DNA of 64,000 bases from Clostridiales bacterium. GTDB taxonomy: Bacteria; Bacillota; Clostridia; Christensenellales; Pumilibacteraceae. This document shows positions 1 through 8,545 of the stretch, piece after piece. The stretch is taken from positions 19,777 through 83,776 of the forward strand of contig DQGD01000015.1 in NCBI GenBank assembly GCA_003533505.1, given 5' to 3'. Below the pieces are notes generated by a model. It did not search any database, had not been told where the DNA came from, and saw only the letters and a program-made list of their open reading frames with translations. The position numbers and the translations under genes were made by a program. The first letter of the stretch is position 1. Every line of letters starts with the position of its first letter.

Positions 1-462
1 GAAAACGCCCTTGCCCTGCGAGCCGTAAGCTTCCTTTACCACTATCGGGTACGGGATAAGGCTTTCAATCCGCTCGATCGAGCTCTCCTCGATTTTCGCG
101 TTGCCGTCGAAACACAACAGCCCCGGAACGGTCTTAACGAGCGGCACGCCGCTGCCTGCGAGCGCCATGTAGGTCGACATCTTGTCGTCGCAAAGCTCGA
201 TTGCGCGCGCGGAGTTGAACACTAGTTTGCCCGTCCTGTTCAGCGCGTCGAGAATGTACTTATCCTTATCGAGATAGATATAAAAGTCGTAGCCGTCAAG
301 CGCGTTTACTATCTCGCCGCGGTCGACGTACACGGGCATATTTCCGGGCGTGCGCACGTCGGCTTCTGCTCCGAGCTTGACAAGTTCCTCGCGGATTCGG
401 CGCGGCTGGTAAAGATACTCCTCGCCGCGAAGAAACGCGTTTATCAGTATGCAGGCTTTCAT
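1..462 (-). CDS. RimK-like ATP-grasp ligase, N-terminal part (runs off window)
   Basis: Only the first 154 codons are inside the window; the frame is open to the edge. The start ATG overlaps the stop of the upstream RyR-domain gene in an ATGA junction, so the two are translationally coupled. The N-terminal ~85 residues look like a pre-ATP-grasp domain. They are followed by CDDKMSTYMALAGSGVPLV, which matches the 'K..t...l...gvP' stretch of RimK-type ligases, and by PIVVKEAYGSQGKGVF, the ATP-grasp lysine followed by the glycine-rich loop. RimK relatives join amino acids to proteins or small molecules using ATP. The substrate here cannot be told because the C-terminal half is missing. Last visible gene of a five-gene cassette with a VirD4-like ATPase. 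Confidence 0.8.
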   Translation of the reverse strand, partial: MKACILINAFLRGEEYLYQPRRIREELVKLGAEADVRTPGNMPVYVDRGEIVNALDGYDFYIYLDKDKYILDALNRTGKLVFNSARAIELCDDKMSTYMALAGSGVPLVKTVPGLLCFDGNAKIEESSIERIESLIPYPIVVKEAYGSQGKGVF

Positions 463-2651
463 TTTCGGTCGCTCTTCTTTACAATCTTATAGCCGCCTCT
501 GCCGAGCAGCCACGGCAAATCGTCCATAATCTGGTAGTCGTACTTTATCACGTCGTTGTCCGCCTCGCTCATGCCGTTCTTTTCGCTCATGATTTTGCGG
601 TAGTCGATTAAGCCCTCGAACGTGGTTATGTTGGCGTGCTTGCGGCGAGCCAGCATTTCCGACTTTTCCAGCGTTCTTATCTCCTCGATTGTCGCCGGCA
701 CATAGCCCGAGCTAATCATGTACGCGTTCCACCGCTCGTGCTCCTGCCGCGCGAAATTGTCGCGTACCGAGCCGTGCACGAAATTGCAGTCGCCGTAGTC
801 GACGATTTTCTTGCCCATGACTTCCCTTCCGGTGTACTTAATCTCGTCGCCATCGGCGTACTTTTTCATAAACTCGCGGCTCGCGTCGGGAGCGTCCGGA
901 TCGCGGCTGAGGTCGAAGCCGAGAAGCTGGAGCTTCATTCTTATCGCAAGGCAGGCGTAGACGTTGGACTCGCGCTGCACCTGCTGCCAGCCGACGTACC
1001 ATTTCTCGTTGGCGGCGCGGCGAACCTCCTCTTCGGTTTTGCCGTCTGCGGCGTTCTCGTAGGTGTAGCAGAAATGCCTGTCCTTCGCCATGCGCTCGTT
1101 CTCCTCGCTCGTAATGCGCGAGAGGCTGTAAACCGTTTCCGATTCACTGCCGAACGTGTAATAGCCGCCGCGGCGCGCGTAGTTCTTGTCCACGACTTTG
1201 CCCGTGAGCGAGCCGCTGCGTATTTTGACGAAGATTTTGGTGTTGCCGCGCTTGCCCCACTCGGACAGCTTTTCGGTCAGTTTTTCGGCAAGGTCGAGGT
1301 TCTGTAAGTCCGTGCCGCACGACACGATGACGTAGTTGTAGGCGTTGTCGCCGCCGTTGTCGAGATTGCTTTTCAGCGAAACGTAAAAGTCGTTGTCGCC
1401 CACGTCCAGACAAAAGAAGCTTCTTCTTGCAATAGGCTCCGGCACGGGCAGGTATTCGGCTTTGCGGCTCAGCATGTCGACGTACACCCTGTCGTAGCGC
1501 AGTAGTCCGTGGTTGAGCGTCTTGTCGTTGTTCGTTTCGGATTTGTCGTAGACGAAATAATTGACGGTTTTGGGCACCGCGATACCGTTTTCGCCCCTCG
1601 TCATAAAGCGGTTGTTCTCCGCCATGGTGAGAAAGAGCTTGCGCCCCGTTTTGCCGAAGCCCAGCATCACGACGTTGATTTCCGTTTCGGGGGTTATAAG
1701 CCCCGTAGCGGTATCGAGCTGCTTGTCCGTCATAAACTCGGTGAGCGGATGCTTGCCGCAGAAGTCCATTGCAATCAGCTTGTACTTGTTGACGTAGTGC
1801 ACGCAGCCGCCCGTCGTTTTTTCGTAGTACAGGAAGGTCGACTCGTTCTCCGGCTCGCCGAACACATACGCGTCTACGCCGCCGTTTTCGCTCGTCGCCA
1901 ATCTCCCGAGTCCGCAGTCCGCGATAAGCGAAGCAATCGAGTCGCACTCGGTCAGGTTCCTCGAGTCGTCGCCGAGGTTGACGATTACGCTCACTCTTTT
2001 ATTGGTAAAGCCGCCGAACAGCCGCTTTAACGCGCTGCCCACGGGCTTGCCTTTCAGCCCGGCAACCGCTATTTTTTCCACGAACGCGAAGTCGCGGACG
2101 GACTCGTTCACTGAGTCCACGAGCATAATCGCGTTCTTCTTTTTGCCCATCGAGCGGATAATCGCGCGGTTTGCGGCGCTGTCGCCCACGACGACGTAGG
2201 ACTTTTTCGCGAGTTTCGTCACGGAAAAAGCGCGCCGCGCGTTGTAGATTTTCTCTCTGAGCACGGTGAAAACGAACGTGAAAGCGTTGAGCGTGACGAG
2301 CGCGTAGCAGGTGAACACCACAGCTTTGTACAGCGAGTTTACCTCCGCGAGCGCCTTGACGTCGCCGTAGTTGTACTTTAACACCACGACTTCGACGCAA
2401 TTCTTCATCGCGTCCATAAGCGACTCGATAACCGATTCGCCCGAATGCCTTATTCCGAGGTAATAGAGCGGAAACGCGGCGAGGTAGATGAGCGCGAATT
2501 TGCCCTTTTTGAAGGACTTGAGAAACCTCAGCTTTTCGCTGCGGCTTCTGATTTTCAGCCTGCCGTCGTCCGCGCCCGCGAAGTACGCGCCGATAAGCGC
2601 GCACAAAAGCAGCGTCATGTAGACGAGGCAAAGCACCGTTACGACCGTCAT
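459..2651 (-). CDS. Membrane protein with TrkA-N-like and RyR domains
   Basis: 730 residues. Three hydrophobic segments (about 3-25, 50-67, 107-130) put the N-terminus in the membrane. Two Rossmann-like stretches follow, around VVVGDSAANRAIIRSM and INVVMLGFGKTGRKLF, as in TrkA-N/RCK ligand-sensing domains of potassium channels. The C-terminus has a RyR repeat: FARQEHERWNAYMISSGY, then a His...Leu-Ile-Asp-Tyr end that matches the family pattern. RyR domains in bacteria occur in channel-like proteins and in conflict or signalling neighbourhoods, where a nucleotide-sensing role has been proposed. A ligand-gated channel or sensor is an inference. A GGAGGG site lies 9 nt before the ATG. It overlaps the ATP-grasp gene downstream. 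Confidence 0.75.
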   Translation of the reverse strand: MTVVTVLCLVYMTLLLCALIGAYFAGADDGRLKIRSRSEKLRFLKSFKKGKFALIYLAAFPLYYLGIRHSGESVIESLMDAMKNCVEVVVLKYNYGDVKALAEVNSLYKAVVFTCYALVTLNAFTFVFTVLREKIYNARRAFSVTKLAKKSYVVVGDSAANRAIIRSMGKKKNAIMLVDSVNESVRDFAFVEKIAVAGLKGKPVGSALKRLFGGFTNKRVSVIVNLGDDSRNLTECDSIASLIADCGLGRLATSENGGVDAYVFGEPENESTFLYYEKTTGGCVHYVNKYKLIAMDFCGKHPLTEFMTDKQLDTATGLITPETEINVVMLGFGKTGRKLFLTMAENNRFMTRGENGIAVPKTVNYFVYDKSETNNDKTLNHGLLRYDRVYVDMLSRKAEYLPVPEPIARRSFFCLDVGDNDFYVSLKSNLDNGGDNAYNYVIVSCGTDLQNLDLAEKLTEKLSEWGKRGNTKIFVKIRSGSLTGKVVDKNYARRGGYYTFGSESETVYSLSRITSEENERMAKDRHFCYTYENAADGKTEEEVRRAANEKWYVGWQQVQRESNVYACLAIRMKLQLLGFDLSRDPDAPDASREFMKKYADGDEIKYTGREVMGKKIVDYGDCNFVHGSVRDNFARQEHERWNAYMISSGYVPATIEEIRTLEKSEMLARRKHANITTFEGLIDYRKIMSEKNGMSEADNDVIKYDYQIMDDLPWLLGRGGYKIVKKSDRK

Positions 2652-2719
2652 TGTCGATTACCCTCCGTTTGCGCCGCTCATGGGATTTTGCTTTTTATCC
2701 CTCGGCGGCGAGCGTTATT

Positions 2720-3202
2720 CTAGTTTGCGCGAACGAAAGCGAACAGCTCGTCGCGGCTGATTTTGCCCTCGGCGAAGGCAATCAGCTTGTCGTTGTACCT
2801 GTCCACGGTCTGGCAGGTCATGCCCAGCATGTTTTCGCACACGTTGCCGTCGGAAAAGCCGCCCGTCCAGTCGTCAACCAGCCGAAAGACGATTTCGCCC
2901 GTTTCGGTATTGAGGTCGAAGCAACCCTGCAAAATATTGTGGTTCATCATTGCGACGGCAGCCGCGCCCTCGATAATTTTCTCTTTGGGAAGCGCGGTGG
3001 GGAGCTGGGAGAACACAAGCGTGAGCTCGCGCTCGCGGTCGAACACGAAGTGCAGCTCCATAGGCACGTCGTCGCCCTGAACGCCGGTGCGAATCACATG
3101 GTTGCCGTTCGCCATGCCCGTGTTGTAATTCCATTTCAGCTTGTTGAGTCGTTTTATAAACTCGTTAAACGATTTTTCTGCCATTTTGTTTCCGTCTGCC
3201 AT
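2720..3202 (-). CDS. YbjN-like (type III chaperone-fold) protein
   Basis: 160 residues, no signal peptide or membrane segment. The pattern NKLKWNY near the start, then MMNHNILQGCFDLNTETGEIVFRL and a C-terminal helix, fits the YbjN/type III secretion chaperone-like fold, whose members often bind partner proteins. An upstream ATG extends the frame by 11 codons, but I chose the ATG at 3202 because GAGGAGGA sits 6-7 nt before it. It lies between the VirD4-like ATPase gene (95 bp upstream) and the RyR membrane protein gene (68 bp downstream). A chaperone or adaptor role for a translocated or sensed partner is inference. Confidence 0.6.
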   Translation of the reverse strand: MADGNKMAEKSFNEFIKRLNKLKWNYNTGMANGNHVIRTGVQGDDVPMELHFVFDRERELTLVFSQLPTALPKEKIIEGAAAVAMMNHNILQGCFDLNTETGEIVFRLVDDWTGGFSDGNVCENMLGMTCQTVDRYNDKLIAFAEGKISRDELFAFVRAN

Positions 3203-3297
3203 AATAGTCCTCCTCGTCGGCAAGTCCGCCGACAATAATTATTTTATTGTTGTCCGATTTTATTGTTGCCCGATTTTCGCGCGTAAAATCGCTTTTT

Positions 3298-5142
3298 TTA
3301 AATCGGGAAGTCGAAATCGTCGTTCTTTTCGATTTCCTGTTCGAGTTTTTTGTAAGTATGCTCGGCGCTCGTGTAGTCGATAAGGTTTTTGGGCGCGAGC
3401 CTGCGGAACGCGTCGGGACGATAAAAGTCCGCGAACTCGCCCTGCTCGGCGCACCTATAGCTGCGGACGAACTGCGAGAGCACGACGGGCATGTACAGCC
3501 GCTTGACGTAAATCTCGCCCTCGCGGATAAGGTCGAGGTCGCTGACGGGCACAACCGCCACTTCGGTCATCGAGCGGTCGAGCGAGTCGAAGTAAGTGCG
3601 TACGCTCGGCACCCACGTCTTGCCGCATTCGGCGGAAAAGCGCTCTTTGGTGCTGCGGCTTTGCGAGCCTAAGAAAATTTGCGCGTTGCAGTTGTCGCGA
3701 ATGACCGAGGCGAGCTTGTCGCCGTACACGAGGTCGAGCTGGTCATAGGACTGCACGAACAGGTGAAACCAGATGTTCCGCGAGCGCGCGGTGGCTATCT
3801 TGTTCTCGAAGTCGGTTATTCTCGGGATATTACAGAACTCGTCCAGCATAAAGTGCGTGGCGCGAGGCGGGTCGGTCACGCTCACCGCGCCCGTCTTTTC
3901 TTCGGCTTGAAGCAGCATTCTGCGGTAGACCCAATTTATAAACGCTCCGGCGATGACGTAGTCGCTCTTGTCGTAGTCGCGCGTCGCGATGAAAATCGCA
4001 AACGGCTCGCTGTCGTCGACGTCAATCGTGTTGCCCGTGGTCAGCGCGAAGATATGCCCCTGCATCCACATATTGATTGCGCCCTCGAACACGCCGCAAT
4101 AGCTCCTCGAGGTGTTGGGCGCGTTGCACAGCGCCGTGGTTATCATGTAAATCGCCTCGTCGGGCTTGCCTTTAAGCAGCGGATGGTCGGCGCAGCTGTT
4201 AAGGAACAATCTGTCGTCCGAATCCACGAAGTCGTGGCGCAGTCTGCGGTAGTAGTCGTTCAGCGTTTTCAGCGTCATCAGGCTCTCGTCGAAGCCGGAC
4301 TCGGGGTCGTTCACCTCGTCGAGGAGAATGAGCAGCAAGCCTTTGAGAAGGTTCTGCGCACCCTGCTCCCACGCTCGGTCGACCTGACTCGTGACGGGAA
4401 TCATCTGGGAGGCGAGTTCGTTGACAAGCGAGGAAACCTCAGTTCTTTTCATGTCGCGGCTGATGCCGACGTAGCGATTGAACGCGGCGCGCGAGGGGAA
4501 CGCTTTGCCGTCGTACTCGATATACGCGCCCGTGAACTCGCCGTCCTCGCCGTAGCGGAACAGCTCCGCTCCCGGCACGCCCGTGCGCGTGACCGCGTCG
4601 TTGCCCTCGTCGCGGATTGCCGCCTGCTTGCGGTACAGCTCGCCCAGCGGATTCCACCTGTCGGACAGCGCGAAGTCTTTAAAGTTGAGTATGTACGTCT
4701 TATAGCCGTTGCTTTTCAGATGGTCGGCGTTGTGACAAAACAGCTCGCCCTTGGGGTCGGTTATGAAGAGGTTGGGCTTGTTGTTTTGTGAGGAAATCGC
4801 GCGGAGCTGCGGCTCCATGCAGCCCGTGGTCTTGCCGCTGCCCGTCGTGCCGACGTAAAGCTCGTGGTACTTCGGAAGAAAATGAAAGCGCAGCTTCAGC
4901 TTTTTGCGTGCGGATAGCGGCATTTCGTCGAACTCGGCGAGCGAATACACTCTGCCGTCATCGTCCGCGTAGTCGCTGGCGAACGGATAACCTTTTACCT
5001 CGGTGTTCGGCAAGTCGCGATACAACACGGTTTCCGTGTCCTCCGCGCCCTCGAGTTCTCGATAGGAAAGCTTGTCGGAATTTTCGAGGTAGCGCTCGCG
5101 ATAAGCGGCTAACGCTTCTTCGGTGAATGATTTGTATGCCAT
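3298..5142 (-). CDS. VirD4/TraG-like coupling ATPase lacking membrane anchor
   Basis: 614 residues. Walker A GTTGSGKT at 98-105 is followed by LFITDPKGELF. Walker B is HFMLDEFCNIPRI, then a typical FVQSYDQL and a QIFLGSQS segment. This is the type IV coupling protein pattern of Firmicute VirD4/TraG proteins, hexameric ATPases that pump DNA or protein through type IV secretion systems. Unusually, no N-terminal transmembrane pair is visible: the first ~95 residues are charged and hydrophilic. No relaxase, VirB4 or other mating-pair genes are in the window, so this is not simply part of a visible conjugation module. A GAGGAGAGG site precedes the start, and the upstream gene stops 12 bp before. 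Confidence 0.82.
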   Translation of the reverse strand: MAYKSFTEEALAAYRERYLENSDKLSYRELEGAEDTETVLYRDLPNTEVKGYPFASDYADDDGRVYSLAEFDEMPLSARKKLKLRFHFLPKYHELYVGTTGSGKTTGCMEPQLRAISSQNNKPNLFITDPKGELFCHNADHLKSNGYKTYILNFKDFALSDRWNPLGELYRKQAAIRDEGNDAVTRTGVPGAELFRYGEDGEFTGAYIEYDGKAFPSRAAFNRYVGISRDMKRTEVSSLVNELASQMIPVTSQVDRAWEQGAQNLLKGLLLILLDEVNDPESGFDESLMTLKTLNDYYRRLRHDFVDSDDRLFLNSCADHPLLKGKPDEAIYMITTALCNAPNTSRSYCGVFEGAINMWMQGHIFALTTGNTIDVDDSEPFAIFIATRDYDKSDYVIAGAFINWVYRRMLLQAEEKTGAVSVTDPPRATHFMLDEFCNIPRITDFENKIATARSRNIWFHLFVQSYDQLDLVYGDKLASVIRDNCNAQIFLGSQSRSTKERFSAECGKTWVPSVRTYFDSLDRSMTEVAVVPVSDLDLIREGEIYVKRLYMPVVLSQFVRSYRCAEQGEFADFYRPDAFRRLAPKNLIDYTSAEHTYKKLEQEIEKNDDFDFPI

Positions 5143-5154
5143 TGATCCTCTCCT

Positions 5155-6060
5155 CTAAAACCCGAATCTGACCTTTGCCGACGGATTGACGGACGCATTG
5201 GTCACTTCCTTCCAACCGCTGCCCGAATAGTTGTTTATAAACTCCATGCGCTTGTAGTAGTCGAGCTCGGGCGAGCGAAGCGCTTCGACGAACGAGAAGT
5301 CGACGTTGTACTTGTCGTAGGCGCGCACCACGTCCTGACGAACGGACGACACGAGCGCGTAAATCTCCCTCGCCTTGTCCGAATACTCATGCTTGTCAAA
5401 GGGCGGTATCACCGTGCAACCTGCGTACAGGTATTTTGCGGAAATGTTCGCAACCTCGCGGTAAACTTCGGCTTTTTTGTCCTCGCCCATGGCTTTGTAC
5501 ACCGCCGAAACGAGCCGCATGGACGGAATATCGCCCCAAATCGCGCACTGCATCAGCCTCAGTTCCGCTTTGTCGAGGTTCTTTTCGCAGCCTATTCCCA
5601 GCGCGTGCAGGATTCCTGCCTGCCGCACGAGGATTACGTTGCCGCCGGCGCTCGCGGCGTTTATCTTTTCAAAGCGAATGTTCGCCTGATAGGTCTTGTA
5701 GTGGTTATAGTCGAACCAGCCCTCGCGGATTCCCGGCTGCTTGCCTATTTCCTGAACGGCGGCGAGCGCGTCGCCCTTTATGTCGAACAGCGAGTCCATG
5801 TCGCCGTACTGCCCGTCGGGTCTTCGCGCCGCGTACACGACTTGCCTGTCGGTGGTCTTGCCGAGCCGCGACAGTTCGTCGAGGATAAGCCGCTCGCACT
5901 CGTCCGTGAATTCCGCCGTAAAGCCGTAGGCTCCTGCGATAAAGCGGATAATCCTGCCTGCGTCGGCGCGGTAGTCCTTTGTCTGAGCATTGGACATTAT
6001 GGTCGCGGAAAGTACCATAGTGCCGAACGCTTCATAGTTTTCGAATACGTCCTTTATCAT
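5155..6060 (-). CDS. Hypothetical alpha-helical (Sel1/TPR-like) protein
   Basis: 301 residues, soluble, no family recognised. The middle (about 145-205) reads like Sel1 or TPR helices: ALGIGCEKNLDKAELRLMQ, then AIWGDIPSMRLVSAVYKAMG. The N-terminal third includes MVLSATIMSNAQTKDYRADA, which might be a helical co-chaperone-like region. It is the first gene after a good promoter (TTGACA-17-TATACT) and is followed 12 bp later by the VirD4-like ATPase gene, so the two products are probably made together. A scaffold or adaptor role is possible but unproven. Confidence 0.6.
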   Translation of the reverse strand: MIKDVFENYEAFGTMVLSATIMSNAQTKDYRADAGRIIRFIAGAYGFTAEFTDECERLILDELSRLGKTTDRQVVYAARRPDGQYGDMDSLFDIKGDALAAVQEIGKQPGIREGWFDYNHYKTYQANIRFEKINAASAGGNVILVRQAGILHALGIGCEKNLDKAELRLMQCAIWGDIPSMRLVSAVYKAMGEDKKAEVYREVANISAKYLYAGCTVIPPFDKHEYSDKAREIYALVSSVRQDVVRAYDKYNVDFSFVEALRSPELDYYKRMEFINNYSGSGWKEVTNASVNPSAKVRFGF

Positions 6061-6096
6061 GCGCTTTTCCTTTTTCGGGTTGTCGTTACGTCAATA

Positions 6097-6125
6097 AGTA
6101 TATATCAATAACGTGCGGTTGTCAA
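6097..6125 (-). promoter_or_regulatory. Promoter of the VirD4/RyR cassette
   Basis: TTGACA (6125-6120), 17-nt spacer, TATACT (6102-6097). The ATG of the first cassette gene is about 36 bp downstream of the -10. Two direct copies of TCAATAA sit on either side of the -10 and may be an operator. Confidence 0.7.
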
Positions 6126-6197
6126 TTTCCTCACGGCTTCGGGGGAATAAAATTCGCTGCCTTGCGCGAACGAAGCGTGAATCTGACGGAATAAACG

Positions 6198-6235
6198 CGA
6201 AAAACCGCCCCGACGAATGTTCGTCGAAAGCGGTT
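6198..6235 (-). terminator. Terminator of the mdh-fum-hdr-flx-frd operon
   Basis: On the minus strand AACCGC...CGACGAA pairs with TTCGTCG...GCGGTT, followed directly by a T run. It lies about 27 bp after the stop of the ferredoxin gene and separates the redox operon from the cassette at 1-6.1 kb. Confidence 0.8.
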
Positions 6236-6261
6236 GTTCTGCCGAGTTTTTGCGCGTGGGC

Positions 6262-6504
6262 TTACACCCTCGTCGCGATTTCCTTGTCGAAGAAATCCTT
6301 TACGCCGTCGGGCTTGACGGAATAAAGCTGTCCGTCCACGGTGACGCAGACGCCCTGCTCGCACTTGCCGAGGCAGAACGTGCCTGCGAGCTCTACCTTG
6401 TCCTCGAGATTGTTCTCTTTGACGAGGTATCTCAGCTCGTCGACTACCCGGCGCGAGCCCTTGACGTGGCAGGAGCTGCCGATACATACGGTAACTTTTA
6501 ACAT
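6262..6504 (-). CDS. Thioredoxin-like [2Fe-2S] ferredoxin
   Basis: 80 residues. Cysteines C7, C12, C44 and C48 (CIGSSC and CLGKC) are the four-ligand pattern of the thioredoxin-fold [2Fe-2S] domain found in NuoE/HoxE subunits and stand-alone ferredoxins. It probably carries electrons between NADH/ferredoxin-linked flavoproteins in the cytoplasm. It is the last gene of the redox operon, 62 bp after the PQ-loop gene, with GAGAGGA before the start and a terminator just after. A link to an NADH-dependent hydrogenase elsewhere in the genome is possible but not shown. Confidence 0.82.
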   Translation of the reverse strand: MLKVTVCIGSSCHVKGSRRVVDELRYLVKENNLEDKVELAGTFCLGKCEQGVCVTVDGQLYSVKPDGVKDFFDKEIATRV

Positions 6505-6566
6505 AATGCTGTCCTCTCTATAGTAAAAATTTGTTTCGTGCGTTAATCCGACAGGTAAAAGCCGAC

Positions 6567-6899
6567 TTATGCGTTTTCCTTATCGGCGGCTTCGGCTGTC
6601 TTTTTGTCGATCGCCTTATTGCGGAAGTAAAGCGCAAGTCCCGTCGATACCATGATAAGGTTAATGATATAGAACGCGAAGGCGACGTAAGCGAGCCAGC
6701 TGAGTCCGCCCTTATCAATCCAGGTGAGAATCTTGCACAGAATACCGCCCACATAGCCGATGCCGATGAGCGCCATAAACAACGGGCTCGTGCCCTTTGC
6801 CGTGCGCGCCTTGTAAGCCTTGACGATGTTGAACGGCCAGGACGCGCCGAAGCATATTACCATTACGATTTCAAAAATCGTTGCAAACGTTTCTAACAT
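6567..6899 (-). CDS. PQ-loop (SemiSWEET-like) membrane protein
   Basis: 110 residues with three hydrophobic helices (about 5-22, 40-58, 66-88). The first helix ends with SWPFNIVKAYKARTAKGTS, a PQ-loop-type Pro in a 'WP.N..K..k....G.S' context as in SemiSWEET half-transporters, which work as dimers to move small solutes. It sits inside the fumarate-reduction operon, 26 bp after frdA, which suggests movement of a dicarboxylate or another product, but no substrate can be read from the sequence. Confidence 0.65.
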   Translation of the reverse strand: MLETFATIFEIVMVICFGASWPFNIVKAYKARTAKGTSPLFMALIGIGYVGGILCKILTWIDKGGLSWLAYVAFAFYIINLIMVSTGLALYFRNKAIDKKTAEAADKENA

Positions 6900-6925
6900 T
6901 TATTCGTACCTCTTATAAAAATTGA

Positions 6926-8533
6926 CTACATATCTTTGCGGCGGTAGTCGGGCAAAATCTGCGGCGACAGCGCGATGGGCACAATGCCGGCTTCTTTGAG
7001 TTCACGATTGAACGCGCGGACGTGCGACAGCGTGAGTCTGCCCGTCTTTTTGACGGACTTGACGCGGCTTGCAGCCGCGGCGCCGGCATCACGACCAAAC
7101 ACGATGACGTCGAGAAGCGAGTTGCCCATAAGCCTGTTTCTGCCGTGTATGCCGCCCACCGCTTCGCCTGCTACGAACAGGTTGCCGACGGCGGTTTCAC
7201 AGTTGCCGTCGATGTCGATACCGCCGTTTTGGTAGTGAAGCGTGGGGTAAACGAGAATAGGCTCTTTCCTGATGTCGATGCCGTATTTTGCGAACATGCG
7301 CAGCATTGCCGGGATTCTCTTCTCTATCGTACCTTCGCCGCCCAGCAACTCAATCATAGGCGTATCCAGCCACACGCCCTCGCCGTCGGTGGTCTTGACG
7401 GAATTGCCGCGCTTACGGCACTCGCGGATAATCGAAGCCGCCGTGACGTCGCGCGTTTCCAGCGAGTACACAAACGGTTCGCCGTTCTTGTTGACGAGCT
7501 GAGCTCCCAGCGAGCGCACCTTTTCGGTAACGAGCGCGCCGAAAATCTGCGTGGGCTCGGCAACGCCCGTGGGGTGATATTGCAGCGTGTCGGCGTACAA
7601 AAGCTTTGCGCCGGCGCGGTATGCGAACACGAGTCCGTCGGCGGTCGCGCCGTAGTGGTTGGACGTCGGGAAGCCCTGATAATGCAGTCTGCCCGCTCCG
7701 CCCGTGGCGATAATCACCGTCTTTGCGCGAGCAACGAGAATTTCGTTCGTTTCCATATTCAACAGCACCGCGCCTGCGGCGTTGCCTTTGCTGTCTTTTA
7801 CGATTTCGATTGCCGCCGTGAAGTCGACGACGGGAATCTTGCGGTTAAGCACTTCGTCGCGGAGCGTGCGCATGATTTCCGCACCCGAATAGTCCTTGCA
7901 GGCGTGCATTCTCTTTCTGGACGTGCCGCCGCCGTGCGTGGTTATCATGTTGCCGTGCTCGTCCTTGTCGAACATGACGCCCAAATCCGACAGCCATTTG
8001 ATTGCGTCGGGGGCTTCGTAAACGAGCTTTTTCAGCAGCACGGGCTTTGCGGCGAAGTGACCGCCGCCGAACGCGTCGAGGTAGTGGATTGCCGGGCTGT
8101 CGTTTTCCTTGTCGGCAGCCTGTATGCCGCCCTCAGCCATCATGGTGTTGGCGTCGCCGATGCGGAGCTTGGTGACAATCATCACGTTCGCGCCGGCGTT
8201 GTGCGCCGTGATAGCCGCGCTCGAGCCCGCTCCGCCGCCGCCGATGACGAGAACGTCAACGTCGTAGTCCGGATGCGCGAGGTCGATTTTCTTGCCGACT
8301 ACGCGCGACTTGCCCTGAAGCAGCGCGGCAAGCTCGTGAAGCACTTTGTCGCCCTTGTTGGGACCGACTTTCAGCGTTTCGTAAGCCGATTCTATATAGT
8401 CGGGGTGGTTTTCTTTGAGTACCGCGTCCTTTTCGTCGGCGGTCATGCGCGGATAGAGATTGTTAAGTCGTTCGCTTCTCGTCGCTTCGACGCGTTTTAT
8501 CGAAGCCGATTGCTCGTCCGTGTAATTATACAT
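6926..8533 (-). CDS. frdA: Soluble fumarate reductase flavoprotein subunit
   Basis: 535 residues. FAD-binding GGGGAG at 98-103, MMAEGG at 131-136, the active-site region YHPTG, TEKVRSLGAQLVNK, HYQNGGID and NRLMGNSLLDVIVFGRDAG are all typical of the FrdA/SdhA/L-aspartate oxidase family. The histidine that carries covalent FAD in membrane-bound FrdA/SdhA is Asn129 here (ANTMMAEGG), so FAD is probably bound non-covalently, as in thiol:fumarate reductase. There is an ~88-residue extension before the Rossmann fold. No membrane anchor genes are near, so a soluble enzyme reducing fumarate to succinate is the best reading. L-aspartate oxidase is less likely because a dedicated FeS subunit, fumarase and MDH are in the operon. 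Confidence 0.85.
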   Translation of the reverse strand: MYNYTDEQSASIKRVEATRSERLNNLYPRMTADEKDAVLKENHPDYIESAYETLKVGPNKGDKVLHELAALLQGKSRVVGKKIDLAHPDYDVDVLVIGGGGAGSSAAITAHNAGANVMIVTKLRIGDANTMMAEGGIQAADKENDSPAIHYLDAFGGGHFAAKPVLLKKLVYEAPDAIKWLSDLGVMFDKDEHGNMITTHGGGTSRKRMHACKDYSGAEIMRTLRDEVLNRKIPVVDFTAAIEIVKDSKGNAAGAVLLNMETNEILVARAKTVIIATGGAGRLHYQGFPTSNHYGATADGLVFAYRAGAKLLYADTLQYHPTGVAEPTQIFGALVTEKVRSLGAQLVNKNGEPFVYSLETRDVTAASIIRECRKRGNSVKTTDGEGVWLDTPMIELLGGEGTIEKRIPAMLRMFAKYGIDIRKEPILVYPTLHYQNGGIDIDGNCETAVGNLFVAGEAVGGIHGRNRLMGNSLLDVIVFGRDAGAAAASRVKSVKKTGRLTLSHVRAFNRELKEAGIVPIALSPQILPDYRRKDM

Positions 8534-8545
8534 TTTCGTTTCTCC

